In this document: piece after piece, positions 1 to 9,697 of the stretch
Position numbering within the stretch: the stretch's first letter is position 1
Layout: each line of letters opens with the position of its first letter
From: Olavius algarvensis associated proteobacterium Delta 3
GTDB lineage: Bacteria > Desulfobacterota > Desulfobacteria > Desulfobacterales > CAFBRK01
Direction of reading: 5' to 3'
DNA: 64,000 nucleotides
Assembly (NCBI GenBank): GCA_903231505.1
Contig: CAFBRK010000234.1
Location: 17,453 to 81,452, forward strand
Made by a program: the position numbers and the translations under genes
Notes under the pieces: generated by a model
What the model saw: only the letters and a program-made list of their open reading frames with translations
Databases searched by the model: none
Told to the model about the DNA's origin: nothing

Positions 1-738
1 AGCCATCCCCTGCATCAGCGCCAGCACGTTCTGCCCCAGCACATCGTGATTGTAACCGCCTTCCAGGATGGCAAAGCACCCGCCGTTATTCCGTTCTGCG
101 GCGCGACGTACGGATATTCCGATCTCTTTATAATCCCCGGTTTCCAAAAGCCCGCCCCAATCGTCCCGGTGGTTGTCGAATCCCGCCGAAATGCCGATGA
201 TGTTTGCACGGCAACGCTCCATCTGCCGACGCACCTCGGTTAGGTAGATGGTGCGGTTGTAAGCTTCCACGTTGAAAACGGTGATGTCATCCGACTTTCC
301 GAGAATGTTCACATTGCCGTCGCCGTAGTGCAGGTCGATGTCGAGAACATATGCGGACCGTATCTTTCCCTGTTGTTTTAGGTCGGTCAGGGCGATCGCC
401 ATATTGTTGAAAAAACAGAACCCCCAGTTAGAAGCGGCGGACGCATGATGGCCCGGCGGTCGGATCAGGCCGAAACAGGGCTCGGTTAGCCCGATGCGTG
501 CGGACAACAGCGCCCCTCCGGCCGCCAGGGCGGAAATTTCATAGAGCCCGTTGTCCGACACCTCCTGGACGAGGGTCGGTGGATGTACCGCAGCAATCTG
601 TTCCGCTGTGGCCGGTGTTGCCTCGACAAATTCCGCCTCACCTGAAATCGCGTCGACAACGGCCTCCATGCGGCCCCGGGCGGCTGCCGGATCCGACGTA
701 TACGACGGATAAAAATCTTTGTGGAATACGACTTTCAT
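1..738 (-). CDS. Histone deacetylase-family (acetoin utilisation-type) deacetylase, C-terminus cut off
   Basis: Arginase/deacetylase-fold zinc hydrolase of the HDAC/AcuC/acetylpolyamine amidohydrolase superfamily, which removes acetyl groups from lysine or polyamines in the cytoplasm. Translating from the ATG at 738 gives RPPGHHA (about residues 93-99, catalytic His pair), DIDLHYGDG (133-141) and SAGFDNH (184-190), which supply the Asp/His/Asp zinc ligands, then GGYN near residue 230. The frame stays open to base 1, so the last part of the protein lies outside the window. A second in-frame ATG lies two codons upstream at 744. The substrate cannot be inferred. Confidence 0.9.
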   Translation of the reverse strand, partial: MKVVFHKDFYPSYTSDPAAARGRMEAVVDAISGEAEFVEATPATAEQIAAVHPPTLVQEVSDNGLYEISALAAGGALLSARIGLTEPCFGLIRPPGHHASAASNWGFCFFNNMAIALTDLKQQGKIRSAYVLDIDLHYGDGNVNILGKSDDITVFNVEAYNRTIYLTEVRRQMERCRANIIGISAGFDNHRDDWGGLLETGDYKEIGISVRRAAERNNGGCFAILEGGYNHDVLGQNVLALMQGMA

Positions 739-749
739 GGTCATAACAA

Positions 750-791
750 TTGGTGTTTGGTGTTTGGTGTTTTGGGGTTGGTATGTGGATT
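750..791. repeat. Degenerate period-7 array
   Basis: Six consecutive 7-mers in one phase: TTGGTGT three times, then variants TTTGGGG, TTGGTAT and GTGGATT. It fills the gap between the deacetylase start and the stop codon of the next gene. It belongs to the short-period arrays seen in many spacers of this window. Confidence 0.75.
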
Positions 792-1186
792 TATAAGCAT
801 AGTTGTTCTTTGACCGTTGCGATCTGCTTGTCTGCATGATCGGGATTTTGGGTATTCGCCAGTTTCATCAGCCATCGGGATGCCTCTGTCGGCCGCTCGC
901 CACGGCCTCCGAGTTTTATTTTGTACCAGCTCGGCAGTTCATGCTCGTAGGCATTGGTCAAATCTGCAGCGCTCTGGCGAAAGACTTTGGACGCCGAGCC
1001 GGCGGAATGAGTTCCGCTCTCTTTAAGCATGGCGGGATAGGAATCCAGTGCCGCCGAAAGTTGTTGTTTCAGGTTCACATATCGCGAAATCGGTTGAATC
1101 CAATATTTGATTACACTATATCCGCCGACACCGATGATGAAACCGACCGCAGCCCCGATATAGTGGGTTGTCGTCAGAAAAGGCAT
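791..1186 (-). CDS. Small membrane protein of unknown function
   Basis: Not recognised. The ATG at 1186 is chosen because AAGGAG sits about nine bases upstream; longer starts at 1222 and 1267 have no ribosome binding site. The 131-residue product has one glycine-rich hydrophobic segment close to the N-terminus (roughly residues 8-27) followed by a hydrophilic, mostly helical tail, so it is probably a single-pass inner-membrane protein. It sits between the spermidine-synthase-like gene and the deacetylase on the same strand, but the 310-base spacer containing a 120-bp repeat argues against tight co-transcription. Confidence 0.6.
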   Translation of the reverse strand: MPFLTTTHYIGAAVGFIIGVGGYSVIKYWIQPISRYVNLKQQLSAALDSYPAMLKESGTHSAGSASKVFRQSAADLTNAYEHELPSWYKIKLGGRGERPTEASRWLMKLANTQNPDHADKQIATVKEQLCL

Positions 1187-1344
1187 TCCAGGGGTCTCCT
1201 TGAACCAGGCTAACCCGAACATTTCATGAAATTTTTTCAGAAAGTGATTGAAAAGAAAACATGTCATTCATTTATCTGAAAGTCCGGGGCATTCAGACAG
1301 CGTACAATATGTTAAAATAATTATGGCCGAAATAACTGAAAAAG

Positions 1345-1464
1345 TTTCACCCTTTGGGCCAAACGGAGACTTCCACGGCCCGCGTTATTCGAGGTTCGCG
1401 GTAGGTGGACTACAGCGTCACCTCGAAATGCCTTGTCCATGAAAGTCTCCGTTTGGTGAAATAT
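1345..1464. repeat. 120-bp dispersed palindromic element, copy 1
   Basis: Begins TTTCACC and ends GGTGAAATAT. An outer stem pairs 1359-1372 with 1443-1456 (14 perfect pairs), an inner stem pairs 1388-1395 with 1420-1427, and an apical GTAG/CTAC stem closes the loop. A second copy of identical length lies at 50367-50486. The outer arms differ between copies while pairing is kept. No ORF lies inside, so it resembles a MITE or REP-like element or a structured RNA. Confidence 0.8.
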
Positions 1465-1498
1465 CCGGGCGAAACCATGCGACGACGCATGGTTGATA

Positions 1499-3652
1499 TC
1501 AAATCAGGAAAAACACAATCGCCGAAACCAATATCATTATCATGGCAGTCTGGTCCATGCCGAAAAAGGGAATCAGAATTAAGCCGGCAATGATGGCTCC
1601 GATGCATCCCCCGAGCAGATCTGCGGCATAAAGGGGCGACACCACCGCTTTCTGATCGTTGCCGACGGCCAGTGACACTTGGGCAAACAGCGCGGCCACC
1701 AGCCCGCCTGAAACGAACAACAAGGCACTCACCGCTCCAAGACTCCCGGCATGCCCGCCGTGTAATATCCAGGCGAGCAACAGACTAAACACCCCGAACC
1801 CGGCAGCAATCGATTTTCCGGTTCGGCGCGAGGGGGAGGGGAAAAATCCGGCCATGCCTATTGCACCTGTCGTCAGGCCTGCCATGAAGGCCGTCAGCAG
1901 AATGCCGATGTTCTGAAACAGAACTCCGCTTTTCACCTGGTAATGAAGAATGAGCAGAGTCTCCGCAATCATACCCAGCAACCCGGCACAAAAGACTGCC
2001 GTGACGCGGCCCGGCCCTATTCGGCTCCTGTACGACAGGAAAAGTATGAGCGGGACGGCCAACAGCACAGCAGCGGCGGCTGTCCACAACGCCGACGTCT
2101 GCAGTTGCGCCGGATGCTGATTGATAATGTCGGGCAACAACTTCGACAGCCAAAGCAACGTCGAATATTGATAGCAGATGGGCCGACGGTCCGTGTTAGC
2201 CGGGGCATCGGTGGAGGTCAGCAGTGAAACAATTTCGGAAAAACGGTCATTGGTGTACACGTATCGCACATAGTCATCTGAAATCAAACGACTGCGAATA
2301 AGCTTTCTCCGGAACCGTTTAACAAGCGGGGTCGGGTCACGGGTAAGCGGCCGATGGGCGGCAATGAATGTATTTGTTACGCCCGGCAGGACGACCACAT
2401 CTTTGAATTCCGCTGTCAGGGCATTGTAGATGCTGGTGTTCCGGTAGGTCAGAAATTTGGTCCAGAGATTTTCCAGGGACGGCAATCGAAATGCAAATAC
2501 GCCGTTGGGGGCTAATTTTTCAGAACACAGCCGAAAATACTCGCGGGTATAAAACCGGTTGGTGCTACCGGAAACCGGCTCCGGCATGCCGTTGAGAATC
2601 AAATCGTAGGGTTCGGCTGTTTTCAAAAAGGAACGGGGATCGGCTTCAACAATTCGTGCATTCTCAGCGCGAAAGGCCTCCGGAAGATGCCTCCGGACAA
2701 TTTCCAGGAGATCCCGGTTGATCTCCACATAATCAATGGATAGCGCACCGTGTTTCCGGACCTCGTGAATCAATCCCTCCACTCCGCCGCCGGACACCAG
2801 GACACGGATCGGGGCTGGATGATTCAAGGCGCTCAGGTGTACAAATTCTTCGGCGGTCGTGCCTTCGGTTTCGAAGCTGAGAACATCATTTTCATAGACG
2901 ACCAACTGCCCTTCCCGACCGGCAAGAGAAACTCGACTGTAAGGAGAATCCCGGCTTTCGATAATGTCCGGATGGTTCCAGGACGTCATATATCGATCCA
3001 GCCGATTCACCATCACGAGACCGGCCAGAAAAACAACCAATACGGCACCAGCTGCCATCGACATCCAACGGCTCTTAATCCCATCGATGGGCAAGATTGC
3101 AGCCCCTGCCGAAACTACGGCGCACAGCATTAGGGTTGATAAATTGGAGATCCCCAATGCCATGAGCACCGTTGCACATATGCCGCCAAGGATGGCGCCC
3201 ATGCTTTCGATGCCGTAGGCCATCGCCAGGCTGCGACTGCCGCGCGAAACATAAATTTTTGCGGCCCATTGAAACGCCAACCCCAGAGCCACACCAATGG
3301 GAAGCAGGGCCATCGCCATGCCGAACATCTGTCTATTAAAGGATAGATACGTTCCCGGGATTCCCACGAAAAGCACGCGCATCCCCCGGATGAACGCCAT
3401 GTCGGCAAACAAAAGAAGACCGAACCCGATAAAGAGCCAGCTCAGTCTTCCGGGGGAGGGTACCCCGGCGCGACGGCCGACAGCGGCTCCCAACGCCGAC
3501 CAGAGCATCCAAAGACCAATGGCAATGACGTAGATCAGTTCGACGCCGTAATAGGCCACGTTCAGTTCACGTAAAATCGCCACCTGACTGAAAATGGAGA
3601 TGAAGCCGACGATGAAGAGGGAGAAAGTCATTGATGAACCATACCGGGTCAT
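1499..3652 (-). CDS. Membrane-embedded spermidine-synthase-like (aminopropyltransferase-fold) protein
   Basis: A polytopic protein of about 717 residues. The N-terminal half has several hydrophobic helices, then comes a soluble Rossmann methyltransferase/spermidine-synthase-like domain (VSGGGVEGLIHEV as the cofactor loop, DYVEINRDLLEIV as the following acidic strand, LILNGMPEP), then a second block of helices. The family (spermidine synthase fused to MFS-like helices) is common in bacteria, and few members have a proven reaction. The start could be 3652 or 3631; neither has a strong Shine-Dalgarno. A longer frame would read through the intergenic 9-mer array and is unlikely. It lies downstream of the amrS-amrB/A pair on the same strand. 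Confidence 0.8.
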   Translation of the reverse strand: MTRYGSSMTFSLFIVGFISIFSQVAILRELNVAYYGVELIYVIAIGLWMLWSALGAAVGRRAGVPSPGRLSWLFIGFGLLLFADMAFIRGMRVLFVGIPGTYLSFNRQMFGMAMALLPIGVALGLAFQWAAKIYVSRGSRSLAMAYGIESMGAILGGICATVLMALGISNLSTLMLCAVVSAGAAILPIDGIKSRWMSMAAGAVLVVFLAGLVMVNRLDRYMTSWNHPDIIESRDSPYSRVSLAGREGQLVVYENDVLSFETEGTTAEEFVHLSALNHPAPIRVLVSGGGVEGLIHEVRKHGALSIDYVEINRDLLEIVRRHLPEAFRAENARIVEADPRSFLKTAEPYDLILNGMPEPVSGSTNRFYTREYFRLCSEKLAPNGVFAFRLPSLENLWTKFLTYRNTSIYNALTAEFKDVVVLPGVTNTFIAAHRPLTRDPTPLVKRFRRKLIRSRLISDDYVRYVYTNDRFSEIVSLLTSTDAPANTDRRPICYQYSTLLWLSKLLPDIINQHPAQLQTSALWTAAAAVLLAVPLILFLSYRSRIGPGRVTAVFCAGLLGMIAETLLILHYQVKSGVLFQNIGILLTAFMAGLTTGAIGMAGFFPSPSRRTGKSIAAGFGVFSLLLAWILHGGHAGSLGAVSALLFVSGGLVAALFAQVSLAVGNDQKAVVSPLYAADLLGGCIGAIIAGLILIPFFGMDQTAMIMILVSAIVFFLI

Positions 3653-3692
3653 GCCGTTTAGAGCGGTGCTTTCTGTCGTTTTACCGGCACAG

Positions 3693-3719
3693 AAATGCCT
3701 AAAGTGCCTAAAATGACAA
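3693..3719. repeat. Degenerate period-9 array
   Basis: Three 9-mers in phase: AAATGCCTA, AAGTGCCTA, AAATGACAA. The same word recurs in spacers at 24494-24531 (inverted) and 46395-46421. Confidence 0.65.
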
Positions 3720-3798
3720 ACCGGATAGCAGCGACTCTCGAACAATGTAGTTCGTTTGAGATCTTTTGGGCAATGATAACTTTGGGTAGAAGAGAATC

Positions 3799-5337
3799 TT
3801 ATGGGTCAGAGGAGATATGGTGGGCCAGCTCCGATTCACTGAAGATCTCGGCCTGAAACGTATACAGCCGGGCGCCCTCTTTCCAGCTGCCGGCCGGGAG
3901 ACTCGCCTTCCGGCAGAGCTGGTCCAGCATTTCGCCCCGATCCCACCCCTGTTCGGTGGCCACCTGGGGAAGAAATACAGCGACCCGGTCGCCCTTCTTC
4001 AAGCGGACACCGTCGATGCCGACGCGAATCGACCCGGCATCGGAAACCTGCCGGAACGGGGTCAGCACGGAAATCTCGATGTCGATGGTCTCCAACTCAT
4101 CGGCTCGAAGCTGCGCGAACCGGCGGTCGTTAAAGGCGGCCTGAAGGGCCATGGCGCTGACCACCTGGCAAAGCGGCATGTTCTCAGCCATGTGACCGAT
4201 ACACCCTCTCAGACGTCCGTTTTTCTTCAGGGTGACAAAGGCCCCCCTGGGCTGCACCAGAAGCCGGTCGTCACTGCGTGGAAAGGGCACCATATCGATG
4301 TGCAGTGCATGTTCAATGGTCTTTCGTGCAAGCTCGAGAAGACGGCGTTTTTGCTCAGTGGTCAGTACGGATGTCTGTTGCTCCGTCCGGGATGACGATT
4401 TGGGAACGGTTCGGCATTCCGGATCTCGAGACAGAGACATGGCCCCGTATCCAACCACACGATCATGACTGCCGAGAGTGCTATCGCCAGAATTGGCGTA
4501 ACTAACAATTCTGGCACAGTCCGCGCCGAGGTGTTTGGCGGCGACCACGGTGGCCCAAACGGCCGTCTCCCCGCAAGCGGATGTTGCCAGATTCGGTATC
4601 TGTTTTGATCCATGCTCTCGGAGAGCGGCCTCTATGGTTGCCGGGGCCATGCTTCGAAATGCCGCCAGGGTCTTGGCATCCACCCGCACGGCGTCATCGT
4701 AACGGGGGTAATGGGAGAGATCGGTACTGGCGACAATCAGGGCGTTCTTGGTCTTAAGCGCCGTTGCCAGAGTCTTCCCAAATTTAGAAACGATCTTCCG
4801 GTCATGGGTACCGATCAGGGCCGTGACAAGTTTCGCATTCGGGAAAAGCACTTGGACAAAGGGAACCTGGACCTCGAGAGAGTGCTCTTTTTGGTGGGCC
4901 TCCGGGTTGAAGAAAAAGCGCGGGTCCGAATCGATTAACTCTTTTGCCGTCTGCTGGTCGATCTCTGCGACACCCAATGGTGTTCGATAGCCTGTTCCCG
5001 AATATATGGAGACACCGTTAACGGGCACGGCGTGGGGGGCACCCAGAAGGACAACCAGATCGTATCGATGGGCTGCTGCCTGGCGGTAGGCATCAGCGGC
5101 AATCTGACCGGAATAGACGTACCCGGCATGGGGTGCAACCAGTGCCACCGGCTTTTGATGGACCGTATTGGCGGCTTCGCCCATGAACAGCATTACGGCG
5201 TTTTTGAGCTTTTGTGCATCTTTTGGATAGAAGCGTCCGGCCACAGCCGGCTCCCGAATTGTCTCCGCAGAAAGATTCGATCCGGCCATGCCCAGTAGCA
5301 TTATGGCTAAGGCATACGACACAATTCGCTGGGTCAT
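3799..5337 (-). CDS. amrB: AmmeMemoRadiSam system protein B fused to A (MEMO1-AMMECR1), predicted exported
   Basis: The ATG at 5337 overlaps the amrS stop as ATGA, so the two are translationally coupled. The N-terminus is a Sec-type signal peptide (MTQRIVSYALAIMLLGMAG..LSA). A MEMO domain follows (EPAVAGRFYP, PHAGYVYSG, STDLSHYPRYDDA, SACGE), related to class III extradiol dioxygenases. After a linker comes a C-terminal AMMECR1 domain (RGAFVTLKKNGRLRGCIG and GCIGHM). Many genomes encode these as separate genes next to a radical SAM partner. The biochemical role of the module is unknown. The signal peptide implies action outside the cytoplasm, in keeping with the Tat signal on amrS. Confidence 0.93.
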   Translation of the reverse strand: MTQRIVSYALAIMLLGMAGSNLSAETIREPAVAGRFYPKDAQKLKNAVMLFMGEAANTVHQKPVALVAPHAGYVYSGQIAADAYRQAAAHRYDLVVLLGAPHAVPVNGVSIYSGTGYRTPLGVAEIDQQTAKELIDSDPRFFFNPEAHQKEHSLEVQVPFVQVLFPNAKLVTALIGTHDRKIVSKFGKTLATALKTKNALIVASTDLSHYPRYDDAVRVDAKTLAAFRSMAPATIEAALREHGSKQIPNLATSACGETAVWATVVAAKHLGADCARIVSYANSGDSTLGSHDRVVGYGAMSLSRDPECRTVPKSSSRTEQQTSVLTTEQKRRLLELARKTIEHALHIDMVPFPRSDDRLLVQPRGAFVTLKKNGRLRGCIGHMAENMPLCQVVSAMALQAAFNDRRFAQLRADELETIDIEISVLTPFRQVSDAGSIRVGIDGVRLKKGDRVAVFLPQVATEQGWDRGEMLDQLCRKASLPAGSWKEGARLYTFQAEIFSESELAHHISSDP

Positions 5338-6604
5338 GAGCGCGTCTCTCCTCCTTGGTCGAATACCCCGGCAATCGGTGCCTGGCAGAATTTGCATTTG
5401 CCGCCTTCGATGGTGATACCGGTAACGAAAAATGCGGTCCTGCGGATGACGACCTTCCCGCAGGAGGGGCAGTGGGTGTTGTTCCCGGGGTGGCCCGGAA
5501 CATTTCCCACGTAAGGATAGTTGATCCCGCTGTCCTTGGCGATGGCGTATGCCCGCTCCAGGGTCGCCACCGGAGTCGGGGGAAGATTTCGCATCTGGTA
5601 ATCCGGGTGGAATCGCGTAAAATGTATCGGCACATCCGGCCCCACTTCATTCAGCACCCAATGGACAAGTTCCCGGAGCATGCGATCCGAATCGTTCAAG
5701 GTGGGAACCACCAGGTTGACGAGCTCCAGATGAACGCCCCGGCCGGCCACGGTTTTAATACTCCGCAACACCGGTGCCAGTTCAGCGCCGCAGACATTCC
5801 GGTAAAAATCCCGGCTGAAGCCTTTTAGGTCAATTTTAATGGCGTCCAACACCTCACACATCTCGTCCAGCGGGTCCGGATTCATAAATCCGCAACTGAT
5901 CAGGACGCTCTCGATATCCCGTTGCGCCGCCAGACGGGCGATATCGGTCAGATACTCGGCAAAGACGGTGGGCTCGTTGTAGGTGAACGCGATGATCGGA
6001 ACGCTGCGTTTTTGGGTGCTGTGCACCACGACGTCAGGGGGATAGAAATCCGTCGGGAAATCTTCGGGCCGGGCTTGGGAAATCTGCCAGTTCTGGCAAA
6101 ACTTGCAACTGAGGGGGCATCCGGTGGTCGATAAAGAAAAGGCCTGGGATCCCGGCCGATAATGGTAGAACGGTTTTTTTTCGATGGGGTCCACGTGCAC
6201 GGAGACGGGATGTCCGTATACCAGACTCCGCAGCTGACCGTCCACATGAATGCGCGCCCGGCATCGCCCGCGCTCCCCTTCGCGAATCAAGCATTCCTGG
6301 GCACACAATTCGCACTTGATGATCACCTCGCCCCGATCATGGGGATTGTCGGTCAACGTTTCGTCGGGCTGATGACATCTGAGGCAGTCAATGCCGGCGG
6401 TCCGGGTGGACACCCAATAACGGGCAGGGGGGCGTGTTGAAGCAATTGGGTGGCGGCTGAATTCGAAGCGGCGGCATCCACTTCCCAAATCAGGTGCTGC
6501 CACCACACCGGTACGGTGACGAAAGCGCCGGCCCAAAACGCGCTTTTTTTGAGAAACCGGCGGCGGGAGACATCTTCGAAAAGGTTTGCTGTGTCGACCG
6601 GCAT
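5334..6604 (-). CDS. amrS: AmmeMemoRadiSam system radical SAM enzyme with Tat signal (frameshifted in this sequence)
   Basis: The main frame has an N-terminal Cys pair (CLRC), CELCAQECLI, CRARI, then the radical SAM cluster CPLSCKFCQNW, a FTYNEPTVF segment and a C-terminal zinc-type site (CPSCGK, CKFC). The true N-terminus lies in another frame starting at ATG 6604, giving the twin-arginine motif SRRRFLKK followed by a hydrophobic stretch. The frames join at a run of six G on the plus strand (6427-6432): one extra base there gives continuous reading. So the gene is either hit by a sequencing indel or genuinely broken at its N-terminus. It is the first gene of an operon with amrB/A (ATGA overlap). 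Confidence 0.88.
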
Positions 6605-6766
6605 GGTCTGTATACCCGGGTTGGACGGTCACAGGTTCACGTCTTGACTATGTTAAAAATCCGAAATTCTGTCAAGGCAGGCACCAATTTGCCAATCATA
6701 CCTGAAAAACTGTATAATATTGACGATTCTCAATCGACCCGGAGGATCTCAAGGAGCGTCATCAGA

Positions 6767-7597
6767 ATGAACATAAGACAAAACAGACTGGAGATTCGAT
6801 GGATCGTTGTGTGTGCGGTCCTCATTTACGTTTGCGCGCCACCACCGGCAGCGGCTGAAACAAACGAAGCACCGGATCTTTCGCAGCTGCCGTTTGCCGT
6901 TGGCGAGAAACTGACGTTCAAACTGCGATGGGGGTTTTTCCCGGCAGGCCGGGCGGTACTGGAAGTCCTCCCCCCTGAGAAGATCAATGGCGAAATGGCC
7001 CACCATTTTGTTTTGACCGTCCGGACCAATTCATTTGTCGACGCATTTTATCGAGTTCGACAACGCATCGACGCCTACTGCGACCTGGCGGTCACCAGAT
7101 CCATACTGTACAAGGAGGTCCACTCCGTACGGAAAACCAAACGGGACTCTGAAATCCGGTTCGACTGGGAAAATATGAAAGCCCAGTATGTGGATTTCGG
7201 ACAGGCCGCGGAACCGATCCAGATCAAGCCCGGAGCGTTCGATCCGCTGTCGGCGTTTTACTTCAGTCGAACCATGGATCCGTCTCATACGAAAAATGTG
7301 GAACGACCCGTCACCGACGGAAAAAAATGTGTGATGGGTCGGGCAACGGTTGTCAAGCGTCAGAAGATCAAACTCTGGAAGCAGCGATACGATACATTCC
7401 TCGTAGAGCCGGAACTTGCAGAGGTCGGCGGGGTATTTGAAAAAGACAAGAATGCCAAGATCCAGATATGGGTAACTGCGGACCATCGCAGAATCCCGGT
7501 GCAATTAAAAAGTAAGGTGTCTGTGGGCAGTTTTGTGGGGGCACTCGTATCGGCAGAATTACCCACACCGGCCACATCCGTGATTTCTCGACGATAA
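6767..7597 (+). CDS. DUF3108 domain-containing exported protein
   Basis: 276 residues. The ATG at 6767 is preceded by AAGGAG ten bases upstream. The N-terminus is a signal peptide ending near APPPAAAE. The remainder matches the DUF3108 pattern: FAVGEKLTFKLRWGFFPAGRA, a DAFYRVRQRIDAYCD core, FDPLSAFYFSR, and a C-terminal IQIWVTADHRRIPVQLKSKVS strand typical of this lipid-binding-like periplasmic beta fold. The function is unknown; members are often linked to outer-membrane or polysaccharide biogenesis. It is followed by a secreted TPR protein on the same strand. Confidence 0.85.
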   Translation: MNIRQNRLEIRWIVVCAVLIYVCAPPPAAAETNEAPDLSQLPFAVGEKLTFKLRWGFFPAGRAVLEVLPPEKINGEMAHHFVLTVRTNSFVDAFYRVRQRIDAYCDLAVTRSILYKEVHSVRKTKRDSEIRFDWENMKAQYVDFGQAAEPIQIKPGAFDPLSAFYFSRTMDPSHTKNVERPVTDGKKCVMGRATVVKRQKIKLWKQRYDTFLVEPELAEVGGVFEKDKNAKIQIWVTADHRRIPVQLKSKVSVGSFVGALVSAELPTPATSVISRR

Positions 7598-7660
7598 ACA
7601 GGACCACGGCTGATCCGGACATCGGCCCGGTGGAAAAAACGATATCGATAGGAGAATCCG

Positions 7661-9686
7661 ATGAACACAATCCGTAACAGATGTGCCGCTGGCATTCTGG
7701 CGGCTCTGTGCATGCTGTTTTTCACTATCGCCCCCGGCCTCGGCGGCGAAAACGCCGACCAAGCCGGTCAAGCCGGCGGCCGGGAAGACTGCTGCAAGCC
7801 AGTCTCCCAGTCAGGTGCTGGATGTGATTGTCAAAATCAACCGTCTCGAGGACGCCCTCGGTGTCGTGGACCAGCTCTACAGCGCGACCCAAAAAGATCC
7901 CGCCCAGTCTCCCACGATGCTCTTGAGGGGCATGTTGCAAGGCACGGACTGGATCGATGCCTCCCGGCCGATCGTCATCGGTATCGAAATCCGGGAACCG
8001 ACACCGGCCATGGCCGCTATGATACCCTTTGTCGACCCCAATCCGAGCTTTATGACCTCCTTCGGAGCCCAACCCGGACCGGGCTATTACCTGATCGGGC
8101 TGCCTCCGGGTGAGCCGGTTACCCTTTCCGAAGTCGCCATGCTGGAAATGGCCGGTGCCGTTCAGGTGCCGGGAGACATGTCCGTGACCATCGATGTCGC
8201 GCTGGGTCGGATACTGAAAACACGGGAAGGGCAGATCCGGGAGCGGCTCAGCCAAATGGCCACTCTCCCCAACGCCGATAAAATGACCGAGGCCGGACTG
8301 ACACCCGAAAAACTGGGGAAAATGTTGGACACCGCCGCCCAGATCGGAAACATATCCTTCGGTCTCAATCTGGACAGAACTGAAATCAGTACCCTTTTTG
8401 AAATGATCGCCGAAAACGGCACCCCCCTTTCCGACGCGATTACCAAAACCGACAGACCGACATCTCTCCAAGGATATGCAACGGCGCATCAAGTGAATTT
8501 CAGAAGCCGGGAGTATGATATCCAGGGCCTCACGGCCATTCTTCTGTCGGCCTTCGGCGAACTTTATCAACAGATGGGCATCGACGTGAAGGGCATGCAA
8601 GACATCCTGGCTTCTTTTACGGGCGAGATGGCCGGCGGCATGTCCTACGGCCCCGGCGGAATAACGTTTGAGATGATCGCCCTGATGAAAGGTGCCGCCA
8701 CATCCGGCGATTTCATCGAAAACACCTATCTGCCATGGCTTGAGAATTACAGTCGCACATTCGAAAAGAAATTCGAGAAGGATCTCGGGAGAGACTTCGG
8801 TCCCCTCTGGGTTCGCACAAAACCGAGTCAGGTGGCCGGTTACCGGGTCGTCGGGGAGAAGTTTCAGATGCCGGCAATGCCGGGAGCGGACAACGCCTTG
8901 AACACCCTCATGAACTATGAGGTCCGGCTGGCGATGGTTGGTGACAAATTTATCATCGCCCCTGATGACAGGCGGATGGCAGAACTCATAAAGACCGCCA
9001 AAACCGTGAAAAAAGCGCCTGCCAGCGGCCCCCTGATGACCGCAGACATTGACATGGGAAGCTACATGGGCGGCATCATGGGGATTATCCCCGGCATGGA
9101 TGAGATGGTGGGGACGTTACCGAAAACGGGTCGGATTACCGTTTCTGCGGACATGGAAAACGGGCGCGCCTACGCCCGCACCTCGATTCCCACCAGGGAT
9201 ATCGGCACGCTGGTGGCATATTTCGCCCAGCTTGACGCCTCCGTCAAAAAGACGGCGTTCCGGCCATCCGAAGAAAAGCCGGAAGCTGTGGCCGGGGCCG
9301 ATAAAACAAAACAGCCGCTAAACCCGGAAACCGATCCTGACTATTGGATTGACAAAGGCGCCCTGGCGGCGACCTACGGTGCCGACACGTATGCTATCAA
9401 ATACTTTCAAAAGGCCCTGGCACTGGACTCCAAAAGGAGTGATGCCTATTTTCAGATGGGCATCTCCTACGGTGAATTGAGAGCGTTTGCCGAGGCGATA
9501 GAGGCCATTGAAAAGGCGATCGCCATCGATCCGCAACGGGGCGTTTATTACTACGGCAGGGGGCGGGTGTTTTTGATGTCGGGAGAGACGAGCCTGGCCA
9601 TCGAAGACTTTCGAATCGCGGCCGATCTTGGCAGTGAGGATGCCAGAAGATACCTGGAACTGACCGCCGAATATGAGGCGGAATAG
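7661..9686 (+). CDS. Secreted protein with C-terminal TPR repeats (apparent frameshift in signal peptide)
   Basis: AGGAG seven bases before ATG 7661 opens a frame with a good signal-peptide core (RNRCAAGILAALCMLFFTIAP). The mature protein continues in the next frame. Removing one C from the run at 7731-7735 joins them as TIAPASAAKTPT, an ideal cleavage site, so one extra base is present here. The mature part has a long unrecognised region (residues about 40-560, alternating alpha/beta, no cysteines) then three TPR-like helices pairs (YAIKYFQKALALD, AIEAIEKAIAIDP, AIEDFRIAADLG). The large domain has the feel of DUF3352-type exported proteins, but I cannot confirm that. Confidence 0.75.
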
Positions 9687-9697
9687 CGGCAGCGTTT

